From the NCBI GenBank assembly GCA_900756725.1, contig CAAELJ010000152.1, positions 1 through 7,005 on the forward strand: a stretch of 7,005 nt of DNA, read 5' to 3'. Position numbers and translations under genes: made by a program. The stretch is from an uncultured Collinsella sp. Its GTDB lineage: Bacteria; Actinomycetota; Coriobacteriia; Coriobacteriales; Coriobacteriaceae. Shown in pieces: positions 1-6,961 of the stretch. The stretch's first letter is position 1. Each line of letters starts with the position of its first letter. The notes beneath the pieces were generated by a model, which did no database searches, was not told the origin of the DNA, and saw nothing but the letters and a program-made list of their open reading frames with translations.

Positions 1-8
1 CAAGGGAT

Positions 9-46
9 CAAATCTGTTGGCGTGGGGCAAATCTGTCCGCGTGGGC
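9..46. repeat. 19-bp tandem direct repeat (two units) upstream of addB
   Basis: Two head-to-tail 19-nt units lie at 9-27 and 28-46: CAAATCTGTTGGCGTGGGG and CAAATCTGTCCGCGTGGGC. They match at 16 of 19 positions, and the first nine bases are identical. They lie 49 bp before the addB start codon. The unit length is not a multiple of three, so it is not an obvious protein repeat. A period of 19 bp is near two helical turns, which would suit a tandem operator, but it could also be the remnant of a dispersed intergenic repeat. The function is unknown; only the repetition is seen directly. Confidence 0.6.
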
Positions 47-86
47 GGGTAGGATGGATACATTGATTATTGCGAACAGTTTGAGC

Positions 87-92
87 GGAGGA
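87..92 (+). promoter_or_regulatory. ribosome binding site of addB
   Basis: GGAGGA ends two bases before the ATG at 95. The spacing is tight, but if GGAG is taken as the core there are four bases between it and the start. It is the only purine-rich match to the 16S rRNA tail near the start, and it supports 95 as the initiation codon. Confidence 0.7.
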
Positions 93-94
93 CC

Positions 95-3000
95 ATGCCT
101 GTTCGAATCTATACCACCAATGCCGGCACGGATTTGAGCGATGCCGAGTCGGCGTTGCTTGCCGACCTTATTGCCCGCCATGGACGTGCCGTGCTTCTGG
201 CGCCAACGTTTGCCGAGCTCGACCTGTGCCGCCATGATGCGGCGGAAGCCGGGATTTCGCTGGGTATTGACTACAAGACGCCTACATCGTGGCTTCGCTC
301 GCTTTGGGAGCTTTTGGGCGACGGGCGCGGTTTCGTCGACAACCTGCAGCGCCAGATGCTGTTCTCGGACATGGTCACGCGTCTCGACGATGCCGACCTG
401 CAGCCACTTTCGCGCAGCCAGGGCACGGTGCGCATGCTCGCGCGCATGGCCCGCGACGTGCTGCCGGGTGTGGCGGGGACGACGGCCGAGCGATGCCGTG
501 GCAACAATTGCCAGCCTGAGCCAAAAAGCGATGCCGAGGCTCGCGTGTTCGAGCTTTTGCGCGCCTACGCGGGCGGTTTGGATCGTCGAGATATGGTCGA
601 GCCCTGCGAGGCGGCCGACATTATGGCCGGTGCCCTGGCCGATAACCTGCCGGCGTGCACCCGCGCCGTATGCGTGCGCGGTGTCACGTCGTTTACGCAC
701 GGCCTGCTCGAGCTGCTGTCTGCCGTGGCGAACAATGGGGGAGAGGTCGTCGTGCTGCTTGCCCGCGAGCAGGCGGCGATGCGTGAGGAGCTTGCCGCGG
801 CATTTGATGCCCGCGGCGTGCTGTTTGAGGCCGCGCCGCTGGGGGAGGACGCCGTCGCGTCTGATGTCGCTTGCGGGACTGCCGCTCAGCCAGTCTTTAT
901 TGAGGTCGCCGGTCCCCATGCCCGTGCTCATGTCTATGCGGACGCAATTGATGATCTGGTAAAAACGTGCCGGGGTTCCGAGGTCAACGGCGCCGCCGGC
1001 GCCTCTGCCGACCCCGCGCGCGTGCTCGTTGTTTCTGCCCGGGCACCCCAGCTGTTCGGTGAGCTTGCCTCTCGTCTGGCGGCTCGTCATATCGCTGCCG
1101 AGACAGTTGAGTTCACGGCGTTTTCCCAATCCATTGCGGGCAGGCAATTTGCGGCGCTTGCCGGCCTGATCGAGCGCATGAAGGCCGCCGATGAGGGCAC
1201 GGCGTCAAAGACCGAGTGGTGGCCCGCGCCGGAGCTTACCGACTGGATCTACAGTCCGCTTTCGGGCGCTGATGCCGTCAATGCCCGTACCTTCGATAAG
1301 AATATGCGTCTCTCGCGCAGCAAGACTACCGCGGGCGTTAAGAGCCTGCTGCAGAGCGTTCAGGGCCAGGTGAGGGGCGCGCGCAAGGCGGCGAGCGACG
1401 ATAACTGGTTTAAGAACGTGCCGTGTGTGGTCTCGGACGTGTTCCAGGCGCTGTGGCGTGACAAGCCCGTGACGGCGCTCAAGGCCATGCTCGCCGTTGC
1501 CGAGGCGTTGCCCGATCGCTCGCTGGGCAGCTTGGATGGCCAAGCCCGTCGCCAGGCGGAGGTGGCCCTGCTGCGCCACGTCATCGACATCCTTATGAAT
1601 GGCGCCCGCGCGCTCGACGTGTCGCAGGCTGCAACCGTGCCCGTGCTCGATGGCATTCGCACCAAGGTGGACAAGCGTAGCACCGCCTATGATTACGAGA
1701 CCCACGAGGTCGACCGCGCGCCGCGCGCCCAGGTGCGCTTTGCGTCGCTTGCCGATGCGGCAGCCCTGCGCCCCGACAGCTACGATGCCGTGCTGTTTGC
1801 CGATGTCGATCTGGACAGCTATCCGCTCTCACACGAGGAGGGGCCGCTGGCCACGCTGACGGCGAGCCTTGGTCGCGAGGGCGTGACGCTTGAGCCCGCG
1901 GCCTTGCTGCGCGTGCGCTTTGGCCACGCGATGCAGGCGGCACGCGGCCCGGTTGTGCTTGCGCGCGTGACGCACGATCGCCAGGCGCGCGAGTGCTATC
2001 CGGCGGCCGTGTGGACCGAGTTGCGGGCGCATGCCGAGGTTGCTGAAGCTAAGGTCGCTGACGACGCTAAGGCCACTGACGCTGCTAAGGCAGCTGACGC
2101 CGACAAGGCGAAGTGCGTGGGTGAGGGCGATATCGTAAGGGACTTCGATCCCGCGGCAGGCGAAGGTCTTAAGCGCGAGCGCGTGACCTGTGAAGCCCCT
2201 CAGCATCTGAGTGCCGAGGCCGTGCCGTATTTGGTCCTGCGCCGTCGTGACGGCGAGGGCGAGGGCGCGCCGCTCGTGCCGCGTCTGACGTCCGCCTCGC
2301 AGATCGAGGCTTATTCCACCTGCCCGCTGTGCTGGTTCGTGTCGTATCGCGTCAAGCCCCAGTCTATCGACGCGGGCTTTGGCAACATGGAGAAGGGTAA
2401 CTTCGTCCACGACGTGCTGGAGCACTTGCATGCGCGTCTTCCGCAGGAGGGTATGGAGCGCGTGACGCCCATGAATCTGCCGCGCGCGCAGGAACTGCTG
2501 CGCGAGGTCTTTGACGAGACCTTGGCCGAGCATGCGGGCAAGCGCGGTACCGAGGGTCCGCTGGTGCCGCTCTCCCCGGTGGAGGAGCGGCAGGTGGCCG
2601 AGATTTTGCCGCAGCTGGAGGGCGTGCTTGCCTACGAGTCCGAGGCGCTTGCCCCCTTTGCCCCGCGCTACCTTGAGTTCGCCTTTAATGAGCTTAAGGT
2701 CGAGTATGCCGGTTGGCCGCTCGGCGGGCGCATCGACCGCGTGGATGTGGATGCCGAGAATCGCGCCGTGGTAATCGACTACAAGCATCGTTCGGGTGTC
2801 GAGGAGTTTAAGCTCGCCGACCCCACGGTGCGCGACGAGGAGTCGGGCGAGGCCCCCATCGACGACCCGCGCTGGCTGCCGCCCCATACCCAGACACTCA
2901 TCTACGCGCAGGCCATGCGTCGGGCGCTGGGCCTAGATACCCGCGCAGCGCTCTACTTTTCCACCAAGGGCGGCAAGCCCGCGCTGCGCGGCGCCGCAAG

Positions 3001-3244
3001 TGCCGAGCTGCTCGAGGAAGAGCGCGGCGACGGTCGCATCCCGGGCCTTAAGAAGGGCTTTCCCGGCGAGGGCGGCAACATGGACTTCGATGCGCTGCTC
3101 GACCGCGTGGAGACCGGCATTGCCGAGCGCCTGCGCGAGCTCGAGGCGGGCGACGTCGCCGCTGTCGATCCGACGTCGGCGCAGGCCGCGCATGCGCGCT
3201 GCTCGTATAACCACGAAGGAACGTTTGTAAGGAGGGACGTGTAG
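95..3244 (+). CDS. addB: AddB/RexB-like helicase-nuclease subunit with C-terminal PD-(D/E)XK nuclease
   Basis: This 1049-residue protein is the likely B subunit of an AddAB/RexAB complex, which unwinds and degrades broken DNA ends before RecA loading in the cytoplasm. The C-terminal nuclease domain (about residues 735-1049) shows the RecB-family pattern: His772 in GNFVHD, Asp881 in GRIDRVD, Asp895 and Lys897 in VIDYK, and the QxxxY motif at Gln933-Tyr937. The N-terminal half is helicase-like but degenerate. The place where Bacillus AddB has a GxxGxGKT loop reads TTNAGTDLSDAE, so no ATP binding is expected. Residues 561-579 (DSYDAVLFADVDLDSYPLS) resemble the AddB/RecC-type helicase-like core. 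Of the four Bacillus-type cluster cysteines, only Cys743 and Cys1036 are apparent; the flanking positions carry His1033 and Gly1042. This resembles the RexB ('type 2') subfamily. Residues 652-673 are a repeat-encoded Ala/Lys/Asp linker. The ATG is chosen for its ribosome binding site and because the RexB-like N-terminus starts there. The gene is followed after 3 nt by addA. I am confident of the family and less certain of the exact subfamily. Confidence 0.88.
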   Translation: MPVRIYTTNAGTDLSDAESALLADLIARHGRAVLLAPTFAELDLCRHDAAEAGISLGIDYKTPTSWLRSLWELLGDGRGFVDNLQRQMLFSDMVTRLDDADLQPLSRSQGTVRMLARMARDVLPGVAGTTAERCRGNNCQPEPKSDAEARVFELLRAYAGGLDRRDMVEPCEAADIMAGALADNLPACTRAVCVRGVTSFTHGLLELLSAVANNGGEVVVLLAREQAAMREELAAAFDARGVLFEAAPLGEDAVASDVACGTAAQPVFIEVAGPHARAHVYADAIDDLVKTCRGSEVNGAAGASADPARVLVVSARAPQLFGELASRLAARHIAAETVEFTAFSQSIAGRQFAALAGLIERMKAADEGTASKTEWWPAPELTDWIYSPLSGADAVNARTFDKNMRLSRSKTTAGVKSLLQSVQGQVRGARKAASDDNWFKNVPCVVSDVFQALWRDKPVTALKAMLAVAEALPDRSLGSLDGQARRQAEVALLRHVIDILMNGARALDVSQAATVPVLDGIRTKVDKRSTAYDYETHEVDRAPRAQVRFASLADAAALRPDSYDAVLFADVDLDSYPLSHEEGPLATLTASLGREGVTLEPAALLRVRFGHAMQAARGPVVLARVTHDRQARECYPAAVWTELRAHAEVAEAKVADDAKATDAAKAADADKAKCVGEGDIVRDFDPAAGEGLKRERVTCEAPQHLSAEAVPYLVLRRRDGEGEGAPLVPRLTSASQIEAYSTCPLCWFVSYRVKPQSIDAGFGNMEKGNFVHDVLEHLHARLPQEGMERVTPMNLPRAQELLREVFDETLAEHAGKRGTEGPLVPLSPVEERQVAEILPQLEGVLAYESEALAPFAPRYLEFAFNELKVEYAGWPLGGRIDRVDVDAENRAVVIDYKHRSGVEEFKLADPTVRDEESGEAPIDDPRWLPPHTQTLIYAQAMRRALGLDTRAALYFSTKGGKPALRGAASAELLEEERGDGRIPGLKKGFPGEGGNMDFDALLDRVETGIAERLRELEAGDVAAVDPTSAQAAHARCSYNHEGTFVRRDV
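2048..2113 (+). repeat. 18-bp in-frame tandem repeat inside addB
   Basis: Three complete 18-nt units (2048-2065, 2066-2083, 2084-2101) and a 12-nt partial unit (2102-2113) follow one another without gaps. Each full unit starts GCTAAGG and contains CTGACG. They encode AKVADD, AKATDA, AKAADA and DKAK (residues 652-673). A more diverged Ala/Glu/Val stretch lies just before (residues 647-651). The unit length keeps the frame, so units could be gained or lost without breaking the gene. The tract lies in the linker between the helicase-like half and the nuclease domain. Confidence 0.85.
3229..3236 (+). promoter_or_regulatory. ribosome binding site of addA, inside the 3' end of addB
   Basis: AAGGAGGG lies within the last codons of addB, 11 nt before the addA ATG at 3248. 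The addB stop (TAG, 3242-3244) falls between the site and the start. Ribosomes finishing addB therefore pass over the addA initiation region, an arrangement typical of translational coupling between subunits of one complex. Confidence 0.8.
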
Positions 3245-3247
3245 ACC

Positions 3248-6200
3248 ATGGATCTTTCGACTTTGATGCCGCAACAGCTGCAAGTTGTCAAAACGCTCGA
3301 CCGCCCGCTGTTTGTCTCGGCGGGTGCCGGCTCGGGCAAGACCTTTACCCTTACGCGCCGCATTGTCTATGCGCTCTCGCCCGAATCCGGTCCGTTTGTC
3401 GAGCATCTGGATCAGGTGCTTGCCATTACCTTTACCAAAGATGCCGCGGCCGAGATTCGCGACCGCGTGCGCCGTGCGCTTATCGACGAGGGCATGGACG
3501 AGGAGGCCCTGACCGTCGACGACGCTTGGATCTCGACCATCCACGGCATGTGCTCGCGTATCCTGCGCGCGCACGCGCTGGAGCTGGGCATCGACCCCGA
3601 GTTCACGGTGCTCACCGATACCGATGAGCTTATGGATCAGGCTGTTGAGCATGTGCTGGGGCGCGCGACGGCGCCCGATGCCGCGCCCGAGCTCGCCGCT
3701 TCGCTTAAGGCCCTCTACGCCTGGTATCCCATGGCGGGCGAGGGCGGGACGTTTGGCGCCGGTACCACCATCAAAAGCCTGGTGCGCGACTTGCTGGAGC
3801 TATCGAGCCAGCTTCCGGGCGGCATGGACGATGTGTGCGTGGCGCGCGGCCAGGCCGACACCTCGGCGCTTGCCGATGCCTATCGTGCGGCGCTGGGCGC
3901 AAGCAAGGCCACGACCGAGAAAGCGCAGGTGGCACTCGACGCCATCGACGCGTTTGAGGCGAGCGGCAAAACCATGGAGGATGCGGCGCGACTCATGATG
4001 TCGTGCAGTATGCCTCGGGCGAGCAAGGCGTTTCCTAAGGAGCAGGTGGAGCTACTCAAGGCCGAGGCCGCCGATGCGTTTATCAATATCGTGCTTGCCT
4101 GCGGCGGCCCGGCGCTCGATGCGCTGGTGGGGCTTGCCCGTGCCGTAGAGGCGGAGTACCGTGCGCTCAAGGCCGACCAGTCCGCGCTCGATAACAATGA
4201 CCTGCTGCGCATGGCGTACGAGGCGCTGCGCGACTACCCGGCTATTCGAGCTGCCTATGAGGGCCGCTTTAAGATGGTCATGATCGATGAGTTCCAGGAT
4301 ACCGATCAGATGCAAGTCGATTTGATTCGCTATCTGACGGGCGCGGGGGAGCGCGCGCTGTGCACCGTGGGCGATGCGCAGCAGTCGATCTATCGTTTCC
4401 GCGGCGCCGAGGTCGAGGTCTTCCGTCGCCAGGAGCGCAAGGTGGGCTCCTCTGCTGCGCCTGAGACCTCCGTCACATCCGATGCCCCTGCCGGCGAGCT
4501 CGTCAAGCTCGTGCGCAACTTCCGCAGTCACGACGATGTGTTGCGCTACGTAGCACGCGTCTTTGACGGCGACACCGGTGGTTTGATGCAGGGCTTCTTG
4601 GATCTTGAGCCGAGTGACAAACGCAAGGACAAGCTCAAGGCAAAGGCTTCGCGCCGCCAGGCGCTGCTCGTTGCCGGCGGCAGCACCCAGGAGCGAACGC
4701 AGGCGAAAGCTCGTGCGATTGCGGAGCGGTTCCAAGCGTTCGTCAAAGCGGGGCAGCCCCAGGGCGATATGGTGTTGCTGCTGGGTCGCATGACCAATGC
4801 CGACGTCTACGCCCAGGCTTTCCGCGACCAGGGGCTCGACTGCGTTATCGCGGGCGGCTCGGTCTTTGCCCAGGCTGCCGAGGTCCAAACGGTGCGTGCC
4901 CTGGTGTGCGCGCTCGCCAATCCGGCTGATACGGCGCAGGGTCTTATGCCGCTGTTGGTCTCGCCGATGTTTGCACTCGGCGCCCAGGAGTTCCTGGCGC
5001 TGGCGACCAAACTCGACGAGCAGACGGGCGAGACGTCGCGTCGCAATATCGATGTGGGCATCATGAGCGATTCCGATGTGCCAGGTTTGCAAGACTTGCC
5101 GCTCGTAACGCGCGCCCGCGAGGTGCTGCGATACGCGCTTCGTCGTGTGGGACGCGATTCGTTCGCCGCCATCGCGCGCGATGTGGTCAATGCCTCCGGC
5201 TGGTTCGTGCGCTTGGCGCAGCGCGGCCCCGAGGGCAAGGCCATTGCCGCCAACGTGCTCAAGGCGCTCGATGCCGTGGCCGAGGCAGAGGCCGAGCTCG
5301 GCAATTCTCCGCGCTCCATCGCGCTCGCCTTCGACCGTTTCTTGGCGGGCAAGGAGGCCCCGGGCGCCCTCAACGAGGAGGGTGACGGCGCGGTACGCAT
5401 TATGACCGTGCATGCGTCCAAGGGCCTGGAGTATCCGGTCGTGGCGGTCGCCGAGTGCTTTGGCGTGCGTAAGTCCTCGGGTGCGGCACAGATGGGTCGC
5501 GTCGAGGGCGGAGCGCAGGTCGTGGCACTGCCGGCACGCTTCGACGGCGTTAAGCTCGCCGACGGAACCTTTGTGAAGGGCGACGACGTTAAAAAGCAGT
5601 TTGAGCATGCGTTTAAGGGCAAGGGCACGTCGTTGTGGCTGCCGCCGGAGCTCATGGAGGATGTCTGCGCGACGGGCTCTCCCGCCGAGGCGTTTGCCCG
5701 CCTGCGCAACGACGACCTGCGGCTTTCGCTCGAGGAGCGGGCTCGTTTGCTCTATGTCGCCATGACGCGTGCGCGCGAGCTGGTGATCTTGGCGATGGAC
5801 GCCGGCGTGAGCCGCGGTAAGGTGACGGCGCCGACCTTCGATGCCGAGACCGATCTGACCTACGACGTGCTTTGCCGCATTCTGCCGACCGACGGCCTGG
5901 AGATGCCGCAGCTCGATGCCGACCGCCTGGTGTTCGACAACTCGCAGCCGGGCGACTACGAGCTCATCTCGCTGGCGGACTTTACGTTTGGCGAGCAGGC
6001 GTTTGAGGCTAACGCTTCGCTGGATGCCGAGGGCAGGCTCGTTCGCGGCGATGTCGATGTCGCTGATAATGCTGCGCACTCAACTGTGCCCGGTCCTGCC
6101 GACCCCAAGCCCGATGCGTTTGAGCTCGTGTATCCCCAGGCAGTGGGCGTGCGCATGGGCATCTGTCCGTTCCCGGTTCGTGACTCGTATAGCTACTCGT

Positions 6201-6874
6201 CAATTGCCGTGGCGCTGCATGCCGAGTCCGAGGACCGTGCCGCCGAGGCGCTTGTTCCCATGGACGAGTCCGGCGATGATGCGGAGTCGGATGGCTCGGA
6301 GATGGCCGATGCGGACGTGGCTGCTGTCGAGCCCGCCGGCAACCCCATGGCGCTGGGCTCGGCCTTCCACGCCGCTTGCCAGTGGCTCATCGAGATGGGT
6401 GTCGATGCGCTGCCCGTTGAGCGTGCCGACGCCCTGGCTCGCTTGTGGCGCCTGACGCCGGAACAGCGCGAGCGCTTCGATGTCGCTCTGGATCGCTGGC
6501 TCAAGTCGTCGGTTCGTGCCGAGCTGCTCGCGTGGCCGTGCATCCGTGCCGAGGTGCCGTTCTTCTCGCTGGGCTGCGAGGACGAGGATATCGCCCGCTA
6601 CGGCGCCTATGCCGAGGGCGCCATCGACGCTTTGGCGACGAACCCGGCGGATCCGTCGCGCGCACTGGTCATCGACTACAAGACGGGTGGCACGCCGGAT
6701 GAGACGCCGGAGCAGCTGCTCGAGAAACACGCCTTGCAGGCGCGCGTTTACGCCGACGTTCTGCACAAGGCGGGCTTTGAGGTCGTGACCGTCAAGTTCG
6801 TTCGCGTGGAGCGGGCGAATCCAACCATCTTCGTCAATCCCGCCGAACCTCAAGTGGTCACCTACAACCTCTAG
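3248..6874 (+). CDS. addA: AddA-type UvrD-family helicase with C-terminal RecB-like nuclease
   Basis: This 1208-residue protein is close to the usual AddA length (about 1,200-1,250) and should be the 3'-5' motor and one of two nucleases of the AddAB complex. All SF1A motifs are present in order: Q-motif Gln9/Gln10; Walker A AGAGSGKT (25-32, Lys31); motif Ia ITFTKDAAAEI (60-70); TIHGMC (97-102); motif II DEFQDT (347-352); motif III VGDAQQSIYRFRGA (374-387); motif IV VRNFRS (422-427); motif V VRIMTVHASKGLEYPVV (716-732); motif VI RLLYVAMTRAREL (833-845). GGSVFAQAAEVQTVRAL (536-552) fits the second-half UvrD_C region. The nuclease domain follows an acidic linker near 1003-1030 and has His1041 in LGSAFHA, Asp1127 in GAIDAL, Asp1143 and Lys1145 in VIDYK, and QxxxY at Gln1164-Tyr1168. 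No catalytic residue looks missing. The ATG lies 3 nt after the addB stop and the protein begins directly at the Q-motif region, which supports this start. AdnB is an alternative family, but the partner lacks a motor, which favours AddA. Confidence 0.93.
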   Translation: MDLSTLMPQQLQVVKTLDRPLFVSAGAGSGKTFTLTRRIVYALSPESGPFVEHLDQVLAITFTKDAAAEIRDRVRRALIDEGMDEEALTVDDAWISTIHGMCSRILRAHALELGIDPEFTVLTDTDELMDQAVEHVLGRATAPDAAPELAASLKALYAWYPMAGEGGTFGAGTTIKSLVRDLLELSSQLPGGMDDVCVARGQADTSALADAYRAALGASKATTEKAQVALDAIDAFEASGKTMEDAARLMMSCSMPRASKAFPKEQVELLKAEAADAFINIVLACGGPALDALVGLARAVEAEYRALKADQSALDNNDLLRMAYEALRDYPAIRAAYEGRFKMVMIDEFQDTDQMQVDLIRYLTGAGERALCTVGDAQQSIYRFRGAEVEVFRRQERKVGSSAAPETSVTSDAPAGELVKLVRNFRSHDDVLRYVARVFDGDTGGLMQGFLDLEPSDKRKDKLKAKASRRQALLVAGGSTQERTQAKARAIAERFQAFVKAGQPQGDMVLLLGRMTNADVYAQAFRDQGLDCVIAGGSVFAQAAEVQTVRALVCALANPADTAQGLMPLLVSPMFALGAQEFLALATKLDEQTGETSRRNIDVGIMSDSDVPGLQDLPLVTRAREVLRYALRRVGRDSFAAIARDVVNASGWFVRLAQRGPEGKAIAANVLKALDAVAEAEAELGNSPRSIALAFDRFLAGKEAPGALNEEGDGAVRIMTVHASKGLEYPVVAVAECFGVRKSSGAAQMGRVEGGAQVVALPARFDGVKLADGTFVKGDDVKKQFEHAFKGKGTSLWLPPELMEDVCATGSPAEAFARLRNDDLRLSLEERARLLYVAMTRARELVILAMDAGVSRGKVTAPTFDAETDLTYDVLCRILPTDGLEMPQLDADRLVFDNSQPGDYELISLADFTFGEQAFEANASLDAEGRLVRGDVDVADNAAHSTVPGPADPKPDAFELVYPQAVGVRMGICPFPVRDSYSYSSIAVALHAESEDRAAEALVPMDESGDDAESDGSEMADADVAAVEPAGNPMALGSAFHAACQWLIEMGVDALPVERADALARLWRLTPEQRERFDVALDRWLKSSVRAELLAWPCIRAEVPFFSLGCEDEDIARYGAYAEGAIDALATNPADPSRALVIDYKTGGTPDETPEQLLEKHALQARVYADVLHKAGFEVVTVKFVRVERANPTIFVNPAEPQVVTYNL

Positions 6875-6914
6875 TCCTCAGATAACTTGCGGTGGAATAC
6901 GGACTGTTTGGGGG
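6875..6914. other. short intergenic spacer behind addA, no terminator seen
   Basis: Forty bases separate the addA stop from the apparent end of the insertion element. There is no GC-rich stem followed by a T-run here. The segment looks less GC-rich than the genes and ends in GGGG next to the element. It may be what remains of a longer intergenic region interrupted by the insertion. Confidence 0.4.
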
Positions 6915-6925
6915 TGCGGACAGAA

Positions 6926-6951
6926 AGTTGGACCGTGAAGCGGTCCGGACT
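6926..6951 (+). other. hairpin in the leader of the transposase-like ORF
   Basis: GGACCG (6930-6935) and CGGTCC (6941-6946) are perfect inverted repeats around the loop TGAAG. The stem can be lengthened by a T-G wobble (6929/6947), one bulged G (6948) and the pairs 6928/6949, 6927/6950 and 6926/6951. It ends one base before the ribosome binding site (6952-6956). There is no T-run, so it is not an intrinsic terminator. It could affect access of ribosomes to the start, or be part of the transposase recognition sequence. Confidence 0.5.
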
Positions 6952-6961
6952 GGAGGTTCGC

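Larger units (their letters stand above)
1..94 (+). promoter_or_regulatory. addB leader / upstream intergenic region
   Basis: This stretch precedes the addB start codon. It should contain at least part of the promoter and the 5' untranslated region of the operon, unless transcription starts further upstream, outside the window. It becomes AT-richer around 50-75 (TAGGAT at 50-55, ATTGATTAT at 62-70), where a -10 element could lie. I see no -35-like hexamer at a proper 16-18 bp spacing, so I do not assign a promoter. The first 66 bases are open in one frame and the first 52 in another, so they could be the end of an upstream gene, but nothing recognisable is encoded. Confidence 0.35.

Noticed and set aside
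84..88. AGCGG (the Bacillus subtilis Chi sequence) near the addB start and at several other places
   Set aside because: A five-base GC-rich word is expected by chance many times in this DNA, and the Chi sequence of this organism is unknown.
54..137. Possible 27-codon leader peptide starting at ATG 54 and overlapping the addB start
   Set aside because: There is no convincing ribosome binding site, it has no attenuator-like composition, and it is no longer than chance allows.
8..1147. Minus-strand open frame (379 codons) opposite the start of addB and its leader
   Set aside because: The translation is low-complexity and Arg/His/Gly-rich with no family resemblance, and it overlaps a well-supported gene.
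1829..2887. Minus-strand open frame (352 codons) opposite the middle of addB
   Set aside because: It is an antisense shadow; the opposite strand encodes the conserved nuclease motifs at 2321-2905.
2321..2905. C-terminal part of the first gene as a Cas4-like nuclease
   Set aside because: The nuclease motifs are shared across the RecB superfamily, but the domain is fused to an AddB-type helicase-like half, is next to addA, and no CRISPR repeats or cas genes are present.
4052..6079. Long minus-strand open frame (675 codons) opposite addA
   Set aside because: It lies fully antisense to addA, which has every helicase motif intact. Its translation is rich in Arg, His, Gln and Leu, with no recognisable domain, as expected when a gene with strong G/C third-position bias is read backwards.
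95..6874. The pair as AdnAB of mycobacteria, or as a new defence system
   Set aside because: In AdnAB both subunits carry UvrD-type motor domains. Here the first subunit has no Walker A or other motor motif, while motif order and lengths fit AddB-AddA. No accessory defence gene is next to them.
6943..6950. 8-bp palindrome GTCCGGAC as a separate operator site
   Set aside because: It overlaps the better-supported hairpin arm at 6941-6951, and a short GC palindrome is common in such DNA.
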